Below are positions 17,541 to 25,930 of a stretch of 29,910 nucleotides of DNA, one piece after another. This stretch comes from Fragilaria crotonensis. Taxonomy: Eukaryota; Bacillariophyta; Fragilariophyceae; Fragilariales; Fragilariaceae. Position 1 is the stretch's first letter. Each line of letters starts with the position of its first letter. The stretch is taken from positions 1 to 29,910 of the forward strand of contig JAKSYS010000727.1 in the NCBI GenBank assembly GCA_022925895.1, in the 5' to 3' direction. The notes beneath the pieces were generated by a model. The model ran no database searches. It saw only the letters and a program-made list of their open reading frames with translations, and was not told where the DNA came from. The position numbers and the translations under genes are program-made.

Positions 17541-17768
17541 AAATGTGGTGGGTAACAACGTTCCCCCATCATTTAACTTACTAAAGTATCAAAAGCAATA
17601 GAACGCTTTCTCGATAAAAGAGTGAGCAATCGATCTTGCGATACGATTGTGCACCTGTCGCTTATATTACTCATGTGTGTCCCCACACATGTTACACTAT
17701 GTATATACGTATGCTTCTATCATCCGATCATACTGGTAACGTACAGTGACCGTATGACAGTATTTCTT
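17541..17768 (-). repeat. Element D 3' LTR (228 bp)
   Basis: Identical to 23778-24006 except for one missing C near 17563-17567. It contains a hairpin, CATGTGTG-TCCC-CACACATG, at 17672-17691. The ends, as set by the CGTAT flanks, are not TG...CA, so a boundary shift of a few bases is possible. Confidence 0.92.
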
Positions 17769-17781
17769 CGGTCCCCTCAAG
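17769..17781 (-). promoter_or_regulatory. Element D polypurine tract candidate
   Basis: The minus strand reads CTTGAGGGGACCG directly before the 3' LTR, the expected place for the plus-strand primer of cDNA synthesis. Short and interrupted by CC. Confidence 0.45.
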
Positions 17782-17818
17782 ATGATGATGGTTCGCCATT
17801 TTCACCTTGATCCAACCG

Positions 17819-20443
17819 TTAATATGTGAACTTGTCGAGCAATTCTTCTCGACGTACCTGCGGCAACAATTTTGTGAATAAATCGCTTAGATTCGTCCGA
17901 GTCCCTTCTTTCGCGACTCGAACCGTCTCGGCCGCCACAGCCTCTCGACACCGATGGTAAGCAATCGAGTGGTGTTTCTTTTTCAGCGTACTCTCGGGTA
18001 GCGAAGTATTCTTGTAAACCGCCTCGTTATCACAAAATATGTTTGTCGGTCCCTCGATGGGAACTCCAAACATACGAAGCTTGTACCGCAGCGACTCAAC
18101 TAGTTCGACCGCATTCTTGATCGCTTGAAATTCGCTTCCAAACGTACTCGTCTCAACCGTGTTCTGACGTTTGCTGTGCCACAGAATGGGAGATCTGTTA
18201 CAAAATATCAAAATACCTGTTTGAGACCGTCTCGTTGAACGGTCACTCCCATGGCTGGCGTCAACAAAGCAGTGGGTAGACATCATATTGCCCCTTGGTC
18301 TCGGCATGTCCACAGGGATGGCTTCTTCGACACCTCGATAGAAGTCGGTCCAGTCATACTTCCGAAACATTTTTTCGCTTATCCGTGGATGTTGAGCGTC
18401 GAACGCCAGTTTCCTCTTTGGGTATAGCTTAAGGTATCCGAAGATGCGATAAATTTGTTCGAGATGCCCGATCCTGGGCATCGCTAAGTGCGTCGACATC
18501 AGCGAGACTTCCAACAGGATATCGACACGACCGATTTCGACGGCCCACCGCAACATCCCGATCAGCTCCTGATAGTATTGAACGCCGTCGCTCTTTAGCT
18601 CGGCTGTCGTATCAAGCTCAGGTCGGTAGTCGGTTGGCAGTGGAGTATAACACTTGGTAGGCAACCTCACACCCTTTTTAGCCAGCGACTCCTCCACATT
18701 CTTTATAGACGCTAGCACGTACTTTTCAGCACTCATGGTCCAACAATCGTGCCCGTCAACTTGCATTGTTCCAAGCGTTGCACCGAGGTACATATCAGGT
18801 ACTTCGATCTTGTCATCCTTCAACTTAAAGGTGGTCTGAAGTCCCCTCAAGGCAACACCGGGTTCATGCGATATTGATAAAATGTCATCGACATAACATA
18901 GGATGAGCTCGTAATACTCAAATCCATCAGGTTTCACAGCAGGCCGAAGCCACACATCCGGGTCAGCCTTTGTAGGCGTATACCCTATCTCATGCAACGT
19001 CTCAGCAAGCAGTGCTCTGAACGCGGCACCGGCTGACTTCAAACCGTAAAGTGCCTTCTTGACAAGGAATATCGTTCCCGCTTCCGACCCGAATTCAGGT
19101 CCTGCCTTTGTCCAGATCTTTTCCCTGCAGTCGGCCGTCAAGTACGCGTTTTGTATGTCACACGCGAGCACCTTCAGGTCGTTCAGGGCGGCGATCGTCA
19201 ATGCAATTCTCACAGAGTCACGAGACACGACCGAAGCATATGTGAGGGCACTCGGAACCTCCGTAGTATGGCCTCCAGCAACGAATCGCGCCTTTCTCCT
19301 GAAGTTCTCCCCCATCTTCACATCGAAAATGAGATGGCACTTCACTTCTTGGTATCCAATTGGAATTTCGCCGATGGACTTGTCCCATACCTCAAATGCA
19401 GGCCTGACATTACGCATCTCTTTGCATATCGCGTCCCACCAGAGCGTGTTTCCGTTTTCCAAATCGAACTGCTTCGCCTCAAGTGCCGTCTTGGGGATTT
19501 TTATGCCGAACTTATGAGTTCGCACCCAATACTTTGACTTTAGCTTGGATATTATTCGGTTCCGTTTCCTGATGGTGTATGGCACCCACCAAGCGAATGC
19601 AGGTTCCTCCGATATCCTTGCAGTGACAGAATATTCTGCCACCTGGACTGGATAAGCCTCTTTCATGTCTTTGAGTGCAACCCATGTGGTACTGGCATCC
19701 TTCCATTGAACGAGCAGTTCCCATCCTACAGTTGACTCTTTCCTCCGCTTCGTGCCACTCGACGTAGTGACGTATGCGTCCTGTTGTTTCAGTTCTTTCC
19801 CGTTGGTCCGATAGGATATGATCTCATCGAACAAGACGTGTCGGTTGCCCTCGTCGTCAATTTGCGCAAATAGATTTTCCGCAATAGCGTTGGCCGCCAG
19901 CGACGACCGATGCCCATCAGGAAACTCAACCTCATAAATCCTGGTATCAAGTATCGGATTATCATTTGCCGTACCAATGGGGAGGCCATTTTTGTCGCGC
20001 AGACGCTTGACAACTTTCGCAAACTCAACCTCGCCGCCGTTTCTTGGCAAGGCAAGCTCCATATTGAGGTACGTGTCGTCAAATGTGTCAGGGGTGAACC
20101 CGGCGTCGGCATCTGGTAGCATAGAATCGGAGACAGCATTCTCAAACTCATCTTGGAATTCCGGGTCATATTGGAGTGAGTCGCCCCATTGACCTGGCGT
20201 TACTTTGCCTTCGTCATCCTCGATGAAGTAATCTTCTTGTCCAAGCCTTTCAGAGATAGACTTGTCATACGCCGTGATTCTATCTCTGTTCTCGTCAGTC
20301 TGCAATTCGAGGTTCGTAGCCCGTTGCACTGTTGTCCTGGAGAGCACCTTGCCTTCCTTTGTCAAAATCCAAAAGGACATGAGCGTGCCGACTTTATGCG
20401 ACACCCAACCATCGACCGAGTTTGGTTTCACTGAGTCCTGCAT
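17819..20443 (-). CDS. pol: Element D chromodomain-like module, reverse transcriptase and RNase H
   Basis: 874 residues, uninterrupted. Residues 1-45: end of integrase (SFWILTKEGKVLSRTTV). 50-200: acidic linker and EVEFPDGHRSSLAANAIAENL. 205-272: chromodomain-like module with GWELLVQWKDASTTWVALKD. 275-310: EEPAFAWWV, KSKYW. RT: FVAGGH near 390, first catalytic Asp 429 (ACDIQNAYL), YVDD at 517-520, TPLPTDYRPELD near 600. RNase H: Asp 728 (FVDASHG), Glu 771 (STFGSEF), Asp 805 (FCDNEAV), then KKKHHSIAYHR. All catalytic residues are present. The first residues are only a frame-shifted entry; the real protein continues from integrase. The best RT in the window. Confidence 0.93.
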   Translation of the reverse strand: MQDSVKPNSVDGWVSHKVGTLMSFWILTKEGKVLSRTTVQRATNLELQTDENRDRITAYDKSISERLGQEDYFIEDDEGKVTPGQWGDSLQYDPEFQDEFENAVSDSMLPDADAGFTPDTFDDTYLNMELALPRNGGEVEFAKVVKRLRDKNGLPIGTANDNPILDTRIYEVEFPDGHRSSLAANAIAENLFAQIDDEGNRHVLFDEIISYRTNGKELKQQDAYVTTSSGTKRRKESTVGWELLVQWKDASTTWVALKDMKEAYPVQVAEYSVTARISEEPAFAWWVPYTIRKRNRIISKLKSKYWVRTHKFGIKIPKTALEAKQFDLENGNTLWWDAICKEMRNVRPAFEVWDKSIGEIPIGYQEVKCHLIFDVKMGENFRRKARFVAGGHTTEVPSALTYASVVSRDSVRIALTIAALNDLKVLACDIQNAYLTADCREKIWTKAGPEFGSEAGTIFLVKKALYGLKSAGAAFRALLAETLHEIGYTPTKADPDVWLRPAVKPDGFEYYELILCYVDDILSISHEPGVALRGLQTTFKLKDDKIEVPDMYLGATLGTMQVDGHDCWTMSAEKYVLASIKNVEESLAKKGVRLPTKCYTPLPTDYRPELDTTAELKSDGVQYYQELIGMLRWAVEIGRVDILLEVSLMSTHLAMPRIGHLEQIYRIFGYLKLYPKRKLAFDAQHPRISEKMFRKYDWTDFYRGVEEAIPVDMPRPRGNMMSTHCFVDASHGSDRSTRRSQTGILIFCNRSPILWHSKRQNTVETSTFGSEFQAIKNAVELVESLRYKLRMFGVPIEGPTNIFCDNEAVYKNTSLPESTLKKKHHSIAYHRCREAVAAETVRVAKEGTRTNLSDLFTKLLPQVRREELLDKFTY

Positions 20444-20606
20444 TTTCTTTGTACCAAGCCCAGTCGTAGAACCCGAAGTCCAAGTACTCGGAGATGTCGA
20501 CCGACTCTCCTGTTACTTTTTCCAGCGGGCATTTTCCTTCCAGACCGCGGGCTGAGTTTGAGGTGCGATTTGAATCTCGCAAACCCACCTCAGGCCATAA
20601 TCCCAA
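20394..20606 (-). pseudogene. pol: Element D integrase C-terminal segment in a separate frame
   Basis: The piece between two frame breaks. GLWPEVGLRDSNRTSN, LEKVTGESVDISEYLDFGFYDWAWY and KLGRWLGVA align with B (WYAGTRRLTAH, VDGDTPDISMYVQFSWYQWV, LGRWLGPA). To stay in one frame the sequence needs a shift near 20597 (GGGATTATGG) and another near 20405 (TCGCATAAAG, two bases short of the expected Ala-His). Either mutations after insertion or sequence errors. Confidence 0.85.
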
Positions 20607-21963
20607 AGCCTTTGGGAACTTTCTTCCTCACCATGATACGATACCATTTCTTTCGGACTTCCCTGATCACTCCTTCCGCAAAGTTGTGGTTTGGTCGTTC
20701 AGGTTCGGTGACGTGATAGTTGATTGAATATTTCCTCACGTTCTTCATAAATTCTGTTTTCTTGCCGCATTGTTCACGCGAGCCGTCAAACGTCAAACGC
20801 TCCGGACGTCCGTAATCATGTATGAACTGTCGGAGCGCATCACCAGCCATCGACTTTGTTTCCATCGGATAAACGACGGCAAAGAAATCTTTGGACGCGA
20901 AGACCTGGCCGTACCGATTGCCATCTAGCGACTTACATCGGCCGTCCATTGTATCACAATAGAATTGCCCCCGTAACAACGGTGTCTCGAACACTCGATC
21001 GGCTCTGTATCGTTGGCTAAGCGGCATTGTCGCTGATCTCGTTGCTAACTGGGTCGTGACCTTGATGGTGTTCTGTGCCTGAGACAATCCAATGCACCAC
21101 CTGTCACTCAACTCCTCGGCAGATACGCCGAGGTGACGCTCGTTTGAAACGAATGTTCGCCTCGTAGGCACATCATCGATAACATTGACACGGACTTCGG
21201 CAATAAGCCGTTCCACAATAGTGTCTGGGTTGAGCCCACATTCGCAAACGTCGATGCGACTATTCCGGGAACTGGATAATTCGTTTTCCATTCTTTGATG
21301 GCCATATTCCGGAAATTGAACTTCGTTGGGGTTCCAAGCTGCCTTGGAGCTGAGAGTGATATGACGACACTCCTGTAACTCACGTTCCGTTGGGGTATGA
21401 GTCGTAAGATAAATGGTCGTCCCCTCCGATTGCAAGGGTATCTTCACTGATTCTTCCTCTTCTTCGAGGTACATCCCTCTTTTGTCAAAGGGGTTGTCTT
21501 GAACCGTGACGCCATAGTGGCGCATTTGGTTTGGGTTTAGAAGGGAGTGTTCCAACACCTCCCCCATCCATAGTGCTTCGTTGAACACAAGGATACAAGT
21601 CTCACCGGTGACTTGAGAAGTCCATGCGGTTGCTCCTGTTACAATACTGACCTCTTTTATAGACTCGTAAGAATCGGTGTATGGTGATACGTCGCATTCT
21701 CTGCCGGTATGCGCAAGCACGATGCAATTACGTCCCAGTACAATTGTGTCAGCATGAGAATCCAACTCAAGCCTACTGTAAATTGTCTTTTCCTCTCGCA
21801 CGCGAGCCACCGTCCTTGACTTGAGCCGGCGAACGGATGAGACGTGTGCTGAAATGCCGCGGTGCAGCGAATTGTAAATGCTGAATCGCCGCACCAGCCA
21901 TTCAAATATGCCGGTAACGATATGTGCCGCAAAGGCAACCCATGATGATACCGGCCCAAAGAG
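20590..21963 (-). CDS. pol: Element D protease and integrase
   Basis: Open in the same frame as gag directly after its UGA, with no stop. Counting from the GTG codon at 21894: protease box LELDSHADTIVLGRN with Asp 45 (21762); LNPNQMRHYG; integrase N-block ELSDRWCIGLSQAQNTIKVTTQ near 261; Asp 314 (FYCDTMDG), Asp 370 (LTFDGSRE), Glu 407 (NFAEGVIREV), spacings 55 and 36. There is no HHCC finger. No AUG exists between the gag stop and residue 110, well past the protease active site, so independent initiation would not make a working protease. Frame lost at 20590 (GFGIMA then stop). Confidence 0.9.
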   Translation of the reverse strand, partial: LFGPVSSWVAFAAHIVTGIFEWLVRRFSIYNSLHRGISAHVSSVRRLKSRTVARVREEKTIYSRLELDSHADTIVLGRNCIVLAHTGRECDVSPYTDSYESIKEVSIVTGATAWTSQVTGETCILVFNEALWMGEVLEHSLLNPNQMRHYGVTVQDNPFDKRGMYLEEEEESVKIPLQSEGTTIYLTTHTPTERELQECRHITLSSKAAWNPNEVQFPEYGHQRMENELSSSRNSRIDVCECGLNPDTIVERLIAEVRVNVIDDVPTRRTFVSNERHLGVSAEELSDRWCIGLSQAQNTIKVTTQLATRSATMPLSQRYRADRVFETPLLRGQFYCDTMDGRCKSLDGNRYGQVFASKDFFAVVYPMETKSMAGDALRQFIHDYGRPERLTFDGSREQCGKKTEFMKNVRKYSINYHVTEPERPNHNFAEGVIREVRKKWYRIMVRKKVPKGFGIMA

Positions 21964-21966
21964 TCA
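21964..21966 (-). promoter_or_regulatory. Element D gag stop UGA-CUC, candidate readthrough site
   Basis: Codons AAG AAC TGA CTC TTT GGG, then 23 open codons before the GTG at 21894 and a continuous protease-integrase frame. With no AUG before the protease active site, readthrough is the simplest way to make Pol in this young element. Confidence 0.6.
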
Positions 21967-23487
21967 GTTCTTAGTCTTTGCCCTCTTCTGCTGGCGACCG
22001 CCAAATGAATCACCAGCGTTGTCAGGCGTGCTATCATCGTCAGTACTTTCGTCTGTACCACCGGCATCCTTGGAAGACTTGAGTGATGCCAACGTCCTCT
22101 TGAGTTCCGCGACTTGGCCCTTGATTTCTTTGAGCTTCTTTGCGGAACCGACTTCTGACACCTTGCGTCCAGGCTTTCCACGCCCGCCCTTTGCCTTATT
22201 AGATATACGAGTATCCATCACAGTCTGCCTGTCTTCTTTGGACAACTGCTCCCAGTCAGAGTAAAACCCTGTCCAGATACTTCCGTCAGGCATGTGGATA
22301 CCGTTCCTTTTGCCTGATTGGCCTCCTCCCCGGATCCTCTTGATTTCGCTGTCCTTCTTACCAGCGCGAGATCCGGTCGCAGACACTTTTCTTGGCGTGT
22401 GCTGGTCAGGGAGTTCAGAGACTTGGGCGGAAAGGTGATTGGCACATTCGGTAAACGAAATACCTTCGATTGCTGCACGAACTCGCAAAGCACCGACGGC
22501 GTCTTGGAGTTGTGGGTGTTCCACCTTCTTGAGGAGCATGCGAACTTTTGCCTGTTCGGAGACTTCCTCGTTTTCCTCTTCGAAGATGTTGAACATTCTC
22601 TGTAGTTTGTCGAGAAACGCAGAGAACTGCATTGCCCTTTCATTCTTGTAATACAGGTTGTCGCGAATCTTTTCAGCATCCGCGATGCGTCGGCTTGTGT
22701 TGCCTTCGCCGCTGTAGTGCTTACGGAGAGCGATCATGTCAGCTCTACCGCTTTGTTTGCGGGCCAATGGTTTGATCCATTGTTCCGCCGTCTCCGTCTG
22801 GAGGAAACTCTTCAATAGCTGATGTACTTTACGTGCATCGGCCTGAAAGATTGGACCCTTCAGTGGAGAGCAGGCGATGGTTCGTTCGTTAAAGCTCTCG
22901 AACGTCCCGTTCCTGTCGACTTCTTCTTGTTCGCGCACGACGTATGAGAGAGGCACACCGTTAACACCCTGAATTGTCGAAAGATAGTTCACGAAAGCAG
23001 GCTCCCATTCGGGCCATTTCTTTTCGTCTTTGAACTTCCCCGGGTCGGCGGCCTTGCTCACAGTATCAGATTGTTCTTTTTCTACCTTCCTGACGTCTGC
23101 GCGTTGGAATGCTTCATCCAAAGCACGACAGAACAAGGCTGCATCACCACCATCCGCCAGAAATGTATCAAGGCTTGGTTCTTCGCTTACACGGCCAAAA
23201 TCTTGAACCCAGTGGATAAGTCCGATAAGGCGCTTGATGCGACGGACTCCGAAGATAAAGCGTCCGTCGTTGATGGTTCGGCGTCCATAGGATTCCGCTA
23301 GGTCGCGAATATCCTTTTCCTTCATGGATTCCAGGTCTACAAACGTAGTCAATCCTTCAGAGCGAAGGAGATCACGAGTCGCTTCGTTTTCAAACCCGAT
23401 CCAGAGTAGAACCATATCCATTGGATCGGCACCTATAACTGGTGGTTCGGCTGCAACTTCGTCTCCGGCAATCCCTACAATATCCAT
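21964..23487 (-). CDS. gag: Element D gag
   Basis: Capsid protein of 507 residues if started at MDIVGIAGDEVAAEPP (23487); a Met ten codons upstream is possible, but its context is leader-like. No frame breaks. Features: acidic N-terminus with DPMDMVLLWIGFENEATRDLLRSEG (compare DEALVYIGFNRVTAEAIVAQG in B), IGLIHWVQDFG, a central helical part, ECANHLSAQVSELP, a basic stretch IKRIRGGGQSGKRNG, and WTGFYSDWEQLSKEDRQTVMDTR, equivalent to the YS-E-W block of A and B. A short coiled-coil-like stretch EIKGQVAELKRTLASLKSS follows. The tail is PDNAGDSFGGRQQKRAKTKN, then UGA-CUC. No CCHC knuckle. Confidence 0.92.
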   Translation of the reverse strand: MDIVGIAGDEVAAEPPVIGADPMDMVLLWIGFENEATRDLLRSEGLTTFVDLESMKEKDIRDLAESYGRRTINDGRFIFGVRRIKRLIGLIHWVQDFGRVSEEPSLDTFLADGGDAALFCRALDEAFQRADVRKVEKEQSDTVSKAADPGKFKDEKKWPEWEPAFVNYLSTIQGVNGVPLSYVVREQEEVDRNGTFESFNERTIACSPLKGPIFQADARKVHQLLKSFLQTETAEQWIKPLARKQSGRADMIALRKHYSGEGNTSRRIADAEKIRDNLYYKNERAMQFSAFLDKLQRMFNIFEEENEEVSEQAKVRMLLKKVEHPQLQDAVGALRVRAAIEGISFTECANHLSAQVSELPDQHTPRKVSATGSRAGKKDSEIKRIRGGGQSGKRNGIHMPDGSIWTGFYSDWEQLSKEDRQTVMDTRISNKAKGGRGKPGRKVSEVGSAKKLKEIKGQVAELKRTLASLKSSKDAGGTDESTDDDSTPDNAGDSFGGRQQKRAKTKN

Positions 23488-23755
23488 GTCTTTATTAATC
23501 TGCCATAGGATATGCAATAAGGGTTAGTTCAGTGCTGTAACAGCAACCTCAGAGAGGCTGTCGACACTTCTGTCAGACAATTCTCGGGCGTGACGAATAC
23601 GCTCTACCAGCGAGGAATGATCAGTTCCATCTCAGTTCTGGCTCACATGGACATTCGTCGATGTGCCATTAATGTGCGTGTCGGCTGACTTTCGTCAAGA
23701 CAACCATGTTGACAACGCTCATGACTCTCTTATCATTACCAATGCCTCATTGTGC
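23488..23755 (-). other. Element D leader between primer site and gag
   Basis: About 268 bases of untranslated leader on the element strand. No gene seen. A packaging or dimerisation signal is expected here on family grounds, but I cannot point to one. Confidence 0.5.
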
Positions 23756-23768
23756 AACTGGGTCTGAT
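23756..23768 (-). promoter_or_regulatory. Element D primer-binding site core
   Basis: 13 bases identical to the element A site at 5495-5507, nine bases from the LTR in both. The plus strand extends as GGGTCTGATAAACC, which can be drawn as an anticodon-arm strand (stem, 7-base loop, stem), suggesting a half-tRNA primer. The tRNA is not identified. Confidence 0.6.
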
Positions 23769-23777
23769 AAACCGTAT

Positions 23778-24006
23778 AAATGTGGTGGGTAACAACGTTC
23801 CCCCCATCATTTAACTTACTAAAGTATCAAAAGCAATAGAACGCTTTCTCGATAAAAGAGTGAGCAATCGATCTTGCGATACGATTGTGCACCTGTCGCT
23901 TATATTACTCATGTGTGTCCCCACACATGTTACACTATGTATATACGTATGCTTCTATCATCCGATCATACTGGTAACGTACAGTGACCGTATGACAGTA
24001 TTTCTT
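23778..24006 (-). repeat. Element D 5' LTR (229 bp)
   Basis: Partner of 17541-17768, identical apart from one extra C. It carries the promoter for the element, so transcription runs leftward from here. The same CATGTGTG/CACACATG hairpin is present. Confidence 0.92.
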
Positions 24007-24011
24007 CGTAT
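24007..24011 (+). repeat. Candidate target-site duplication of element D, right copy
   Basis: CGTAT directly after the LTR, matching 17536-17540. Confidence 0.5.
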
Positions 24012-24253
24012 GTTACAGTGAACACATTACATTATTTGTGAACTGATATTCGCAAATAGCCGTAGAGCTGTGAACCACTTCTTCAAGTGGCATCCTGGTA
24101 ACCCAGGGTATGCCAAATCAGAGTTATCAGCGGCGAGCATCTGCCGATTTTCTAGTCTTTCGCGAGACCACGACGACTGATTTCCTCACCAGAAAGAGAA
24201 CTTTGGCGGATTTATTTCCCCTCGTCACAACGAAGGCAGACCTGAAAGGGAAT
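24012..24253. other. Right flank of element D
   Basis: No gene seen. It should be the continuation of the element C target, but no copia RT or RNase H is recognisable. A small dyad, CACTTCTTCAAGTG, lies at about 24075-24088. The 3' end of gene F follows. Confidence 0.4.
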
Positions 24254-25930
24254 CTATTTGGATGGCTTCAGAATCAAGCTCTCCAGAGCTTCATTGAAAA
24301 GAGGTGCAAGTATTGACGGACTATTTCCTCCGTCGTAGTCCAAATCCTTGTGCTTTCTTCGCAATCGACAATGGTACGCGCCTTGTTTGTTATTCTTGCA
24401 GCGTGAGCAAGGCTTAACACCAGCGTAGGAAGCAAAGGTTTTGCTCACGTCTTGATACGTATTTCCATCCGGGCCGAGGAAACTTTGCCCGTGCCGACCA
24501 GCGCGACTGGCATAAACCCCAGCCCGAATAATGCAGACACGCATGGCTTCAGTTTCAGCTGTTTCTGCCTCCATGATGCGCTTCAGTTCTGCAGCAGACC
24601 CTGATTGCGAAGAAGCAGGTGACGGTGACGCCGACTTCTTCTTTTTGATAGCGCTTTTTACCTTAGGGGCATCGCATTGGTCCATCTCCTGTTTCACGTT
24701 GTCCTTATCCCTTTCCTCGTTGATGCTAACGGTCTTCGTGTCACTTTTACTCTTGTCACCGTACACAGTACTAGCCAACGAGGCGGACCCAGCCGATGTT
24801 GAGCCGGTTTGGGTTGTGGCCAATCCGGTTCCTGCCGTCACAGACAGATTCTGGATACCAACGGCATGAGCCCCAACAAAGTGGTCAGAAATTGAGTTGG
24901 AGGAAGACCAATGTAGCGACCTTCACCTGAGTGGAAGCAGTTGGGGTCCAAGTGTTTCACGAAGGTCTCGTTCATTGGTGGGTAGAAAGGATGTGTGTTT
25001 TTGAGGTCCAGTCCTTGTTGATTTTCTTCCAGCACTGGAGGACTCGGAGGGTCGGGGATGGGAGGGATTTCACAGGGATGTCTGTCTTCAAGCTCGGCTT
25101 CTTGAGCTTCAATAATCGCTGTTTCTCGTTCCATGACCAGCGTTATGTACTCCTTCCGCTTCTTGACGTAGTCTGACGGGTAGTCAATCTTGAGAGAAAT
25201 TGGGATCATATCGTCAAAGCGCCGTTTCCGTGTTTCGCCGCTTTTTGGATCTCTAAGGCCCTTCTTGAGCAATTGTATGAGCTTGGGTTCGCCATCGGTG
25301 GAATCAGCAATTAATTCTGGTGGAACCAACTTGGGAAAATTCTTGTTCAGTTGAATGTCTGTGTCAAAAAGGTCACCAACCTCGCGTTTCGTCGATGAGC
25401 CTCGTTGAGGATTTTCGATGCGTGTCTCCAGAGAATATCCAGCCATCACCATGTGGTGATCAAACAGAGCTGCCGTTGTGGTTGCATTGGGGAGGAGGAG
25501 ACCGGGAGACGCGATCGCTGGCATCTTGATGGGTCTTACTGACAGCCGTTTCTTGGTGTGAGAAACGCGAGCGCCAGCTGACATCGCAGATGACGAGACT
25601 GGCTCTGCAAGGACTGTCATGTCATCCAATTCTTCGTCGTCGTCTACCACCATCGCATTGACGACAATGGAATCATGCTCAATCCTTTCGCTCGTTCAGA
25701 CTTCACAAAAACGGTGCCCACTTCCTCGGCACCAGCTAACTCTTCTTTGACTTTGCTGGGTCAGGCGTTGGATGCGATGGCTTATCATCGTGATCCGCCG
25801 AAAGACGCAGCGTGAGCAAGCTTGGGCCGTGTCGGTTCTTGTGGAGCAGTTCCTCCGACGACTCGTCCGAATCCGACGAGGACCCTGACGAGGTGTCGCC
25901 AAACTGATTCAGTTGTTCTATAGTCGCCAT
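24254..25930 (-). pseudogene. Gene F: unrecognised protein with a C-terminal Cys/His block (frame broken)
   Basis: Function not recognised. Minus strand: MATIEQLNQFGDTSSGSSSDSDESSEELL at 25930, Ser/Asp-rich, frame to about 25739. A change of frame or a short intron lies between about 25690 and 25750. Next comes MVVDDDEELDDM and a 270-residue part with LLLPNATTTAALFDHHMVMAGY, DIQLNKNFPKLVPPELI, KRRFDDMIPISLKI and HPFYPPMNETFVKHLDPNCF. A frame slip near 24898 (GLPP then NSISDHFVGAHAVGIQN) leads to a Ser/Lys-rich linker and the end domain RAGVYASRAGRHGQSFLGPDGNTY, KPCSRCKNNKQGAYHCRLRR (C-x2-C-x9-C, 24350-24409) and GGNSPSILAPLFNEALESL. No RT, integrase or protease motif, so not an obvious retroelement gene; possibly a host gene or a DNA-binding regulator. 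Confidence 0.6.

Larger units (their letters stand above)
17541..24006 (-). mobile_element. Element D: full-length, very young Ty1/copia retrotransposon
   Basis: 6466 bp with LTRs at both ends, flanking CGTAT repeats, primer site, gag, protease, integrase, RT and RNase H, all on the minus strand. The LTRs show no substitutions; they differ only by one C in a run (5 versus 6). LTRs are identical at insertion, so the insertion is recent. It sits in element C (nested). Gag and the RT-RH part are open; pol has two frame breaks near 20597 and 20405. Lineage as A, B and X. Confidence 0.93.
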
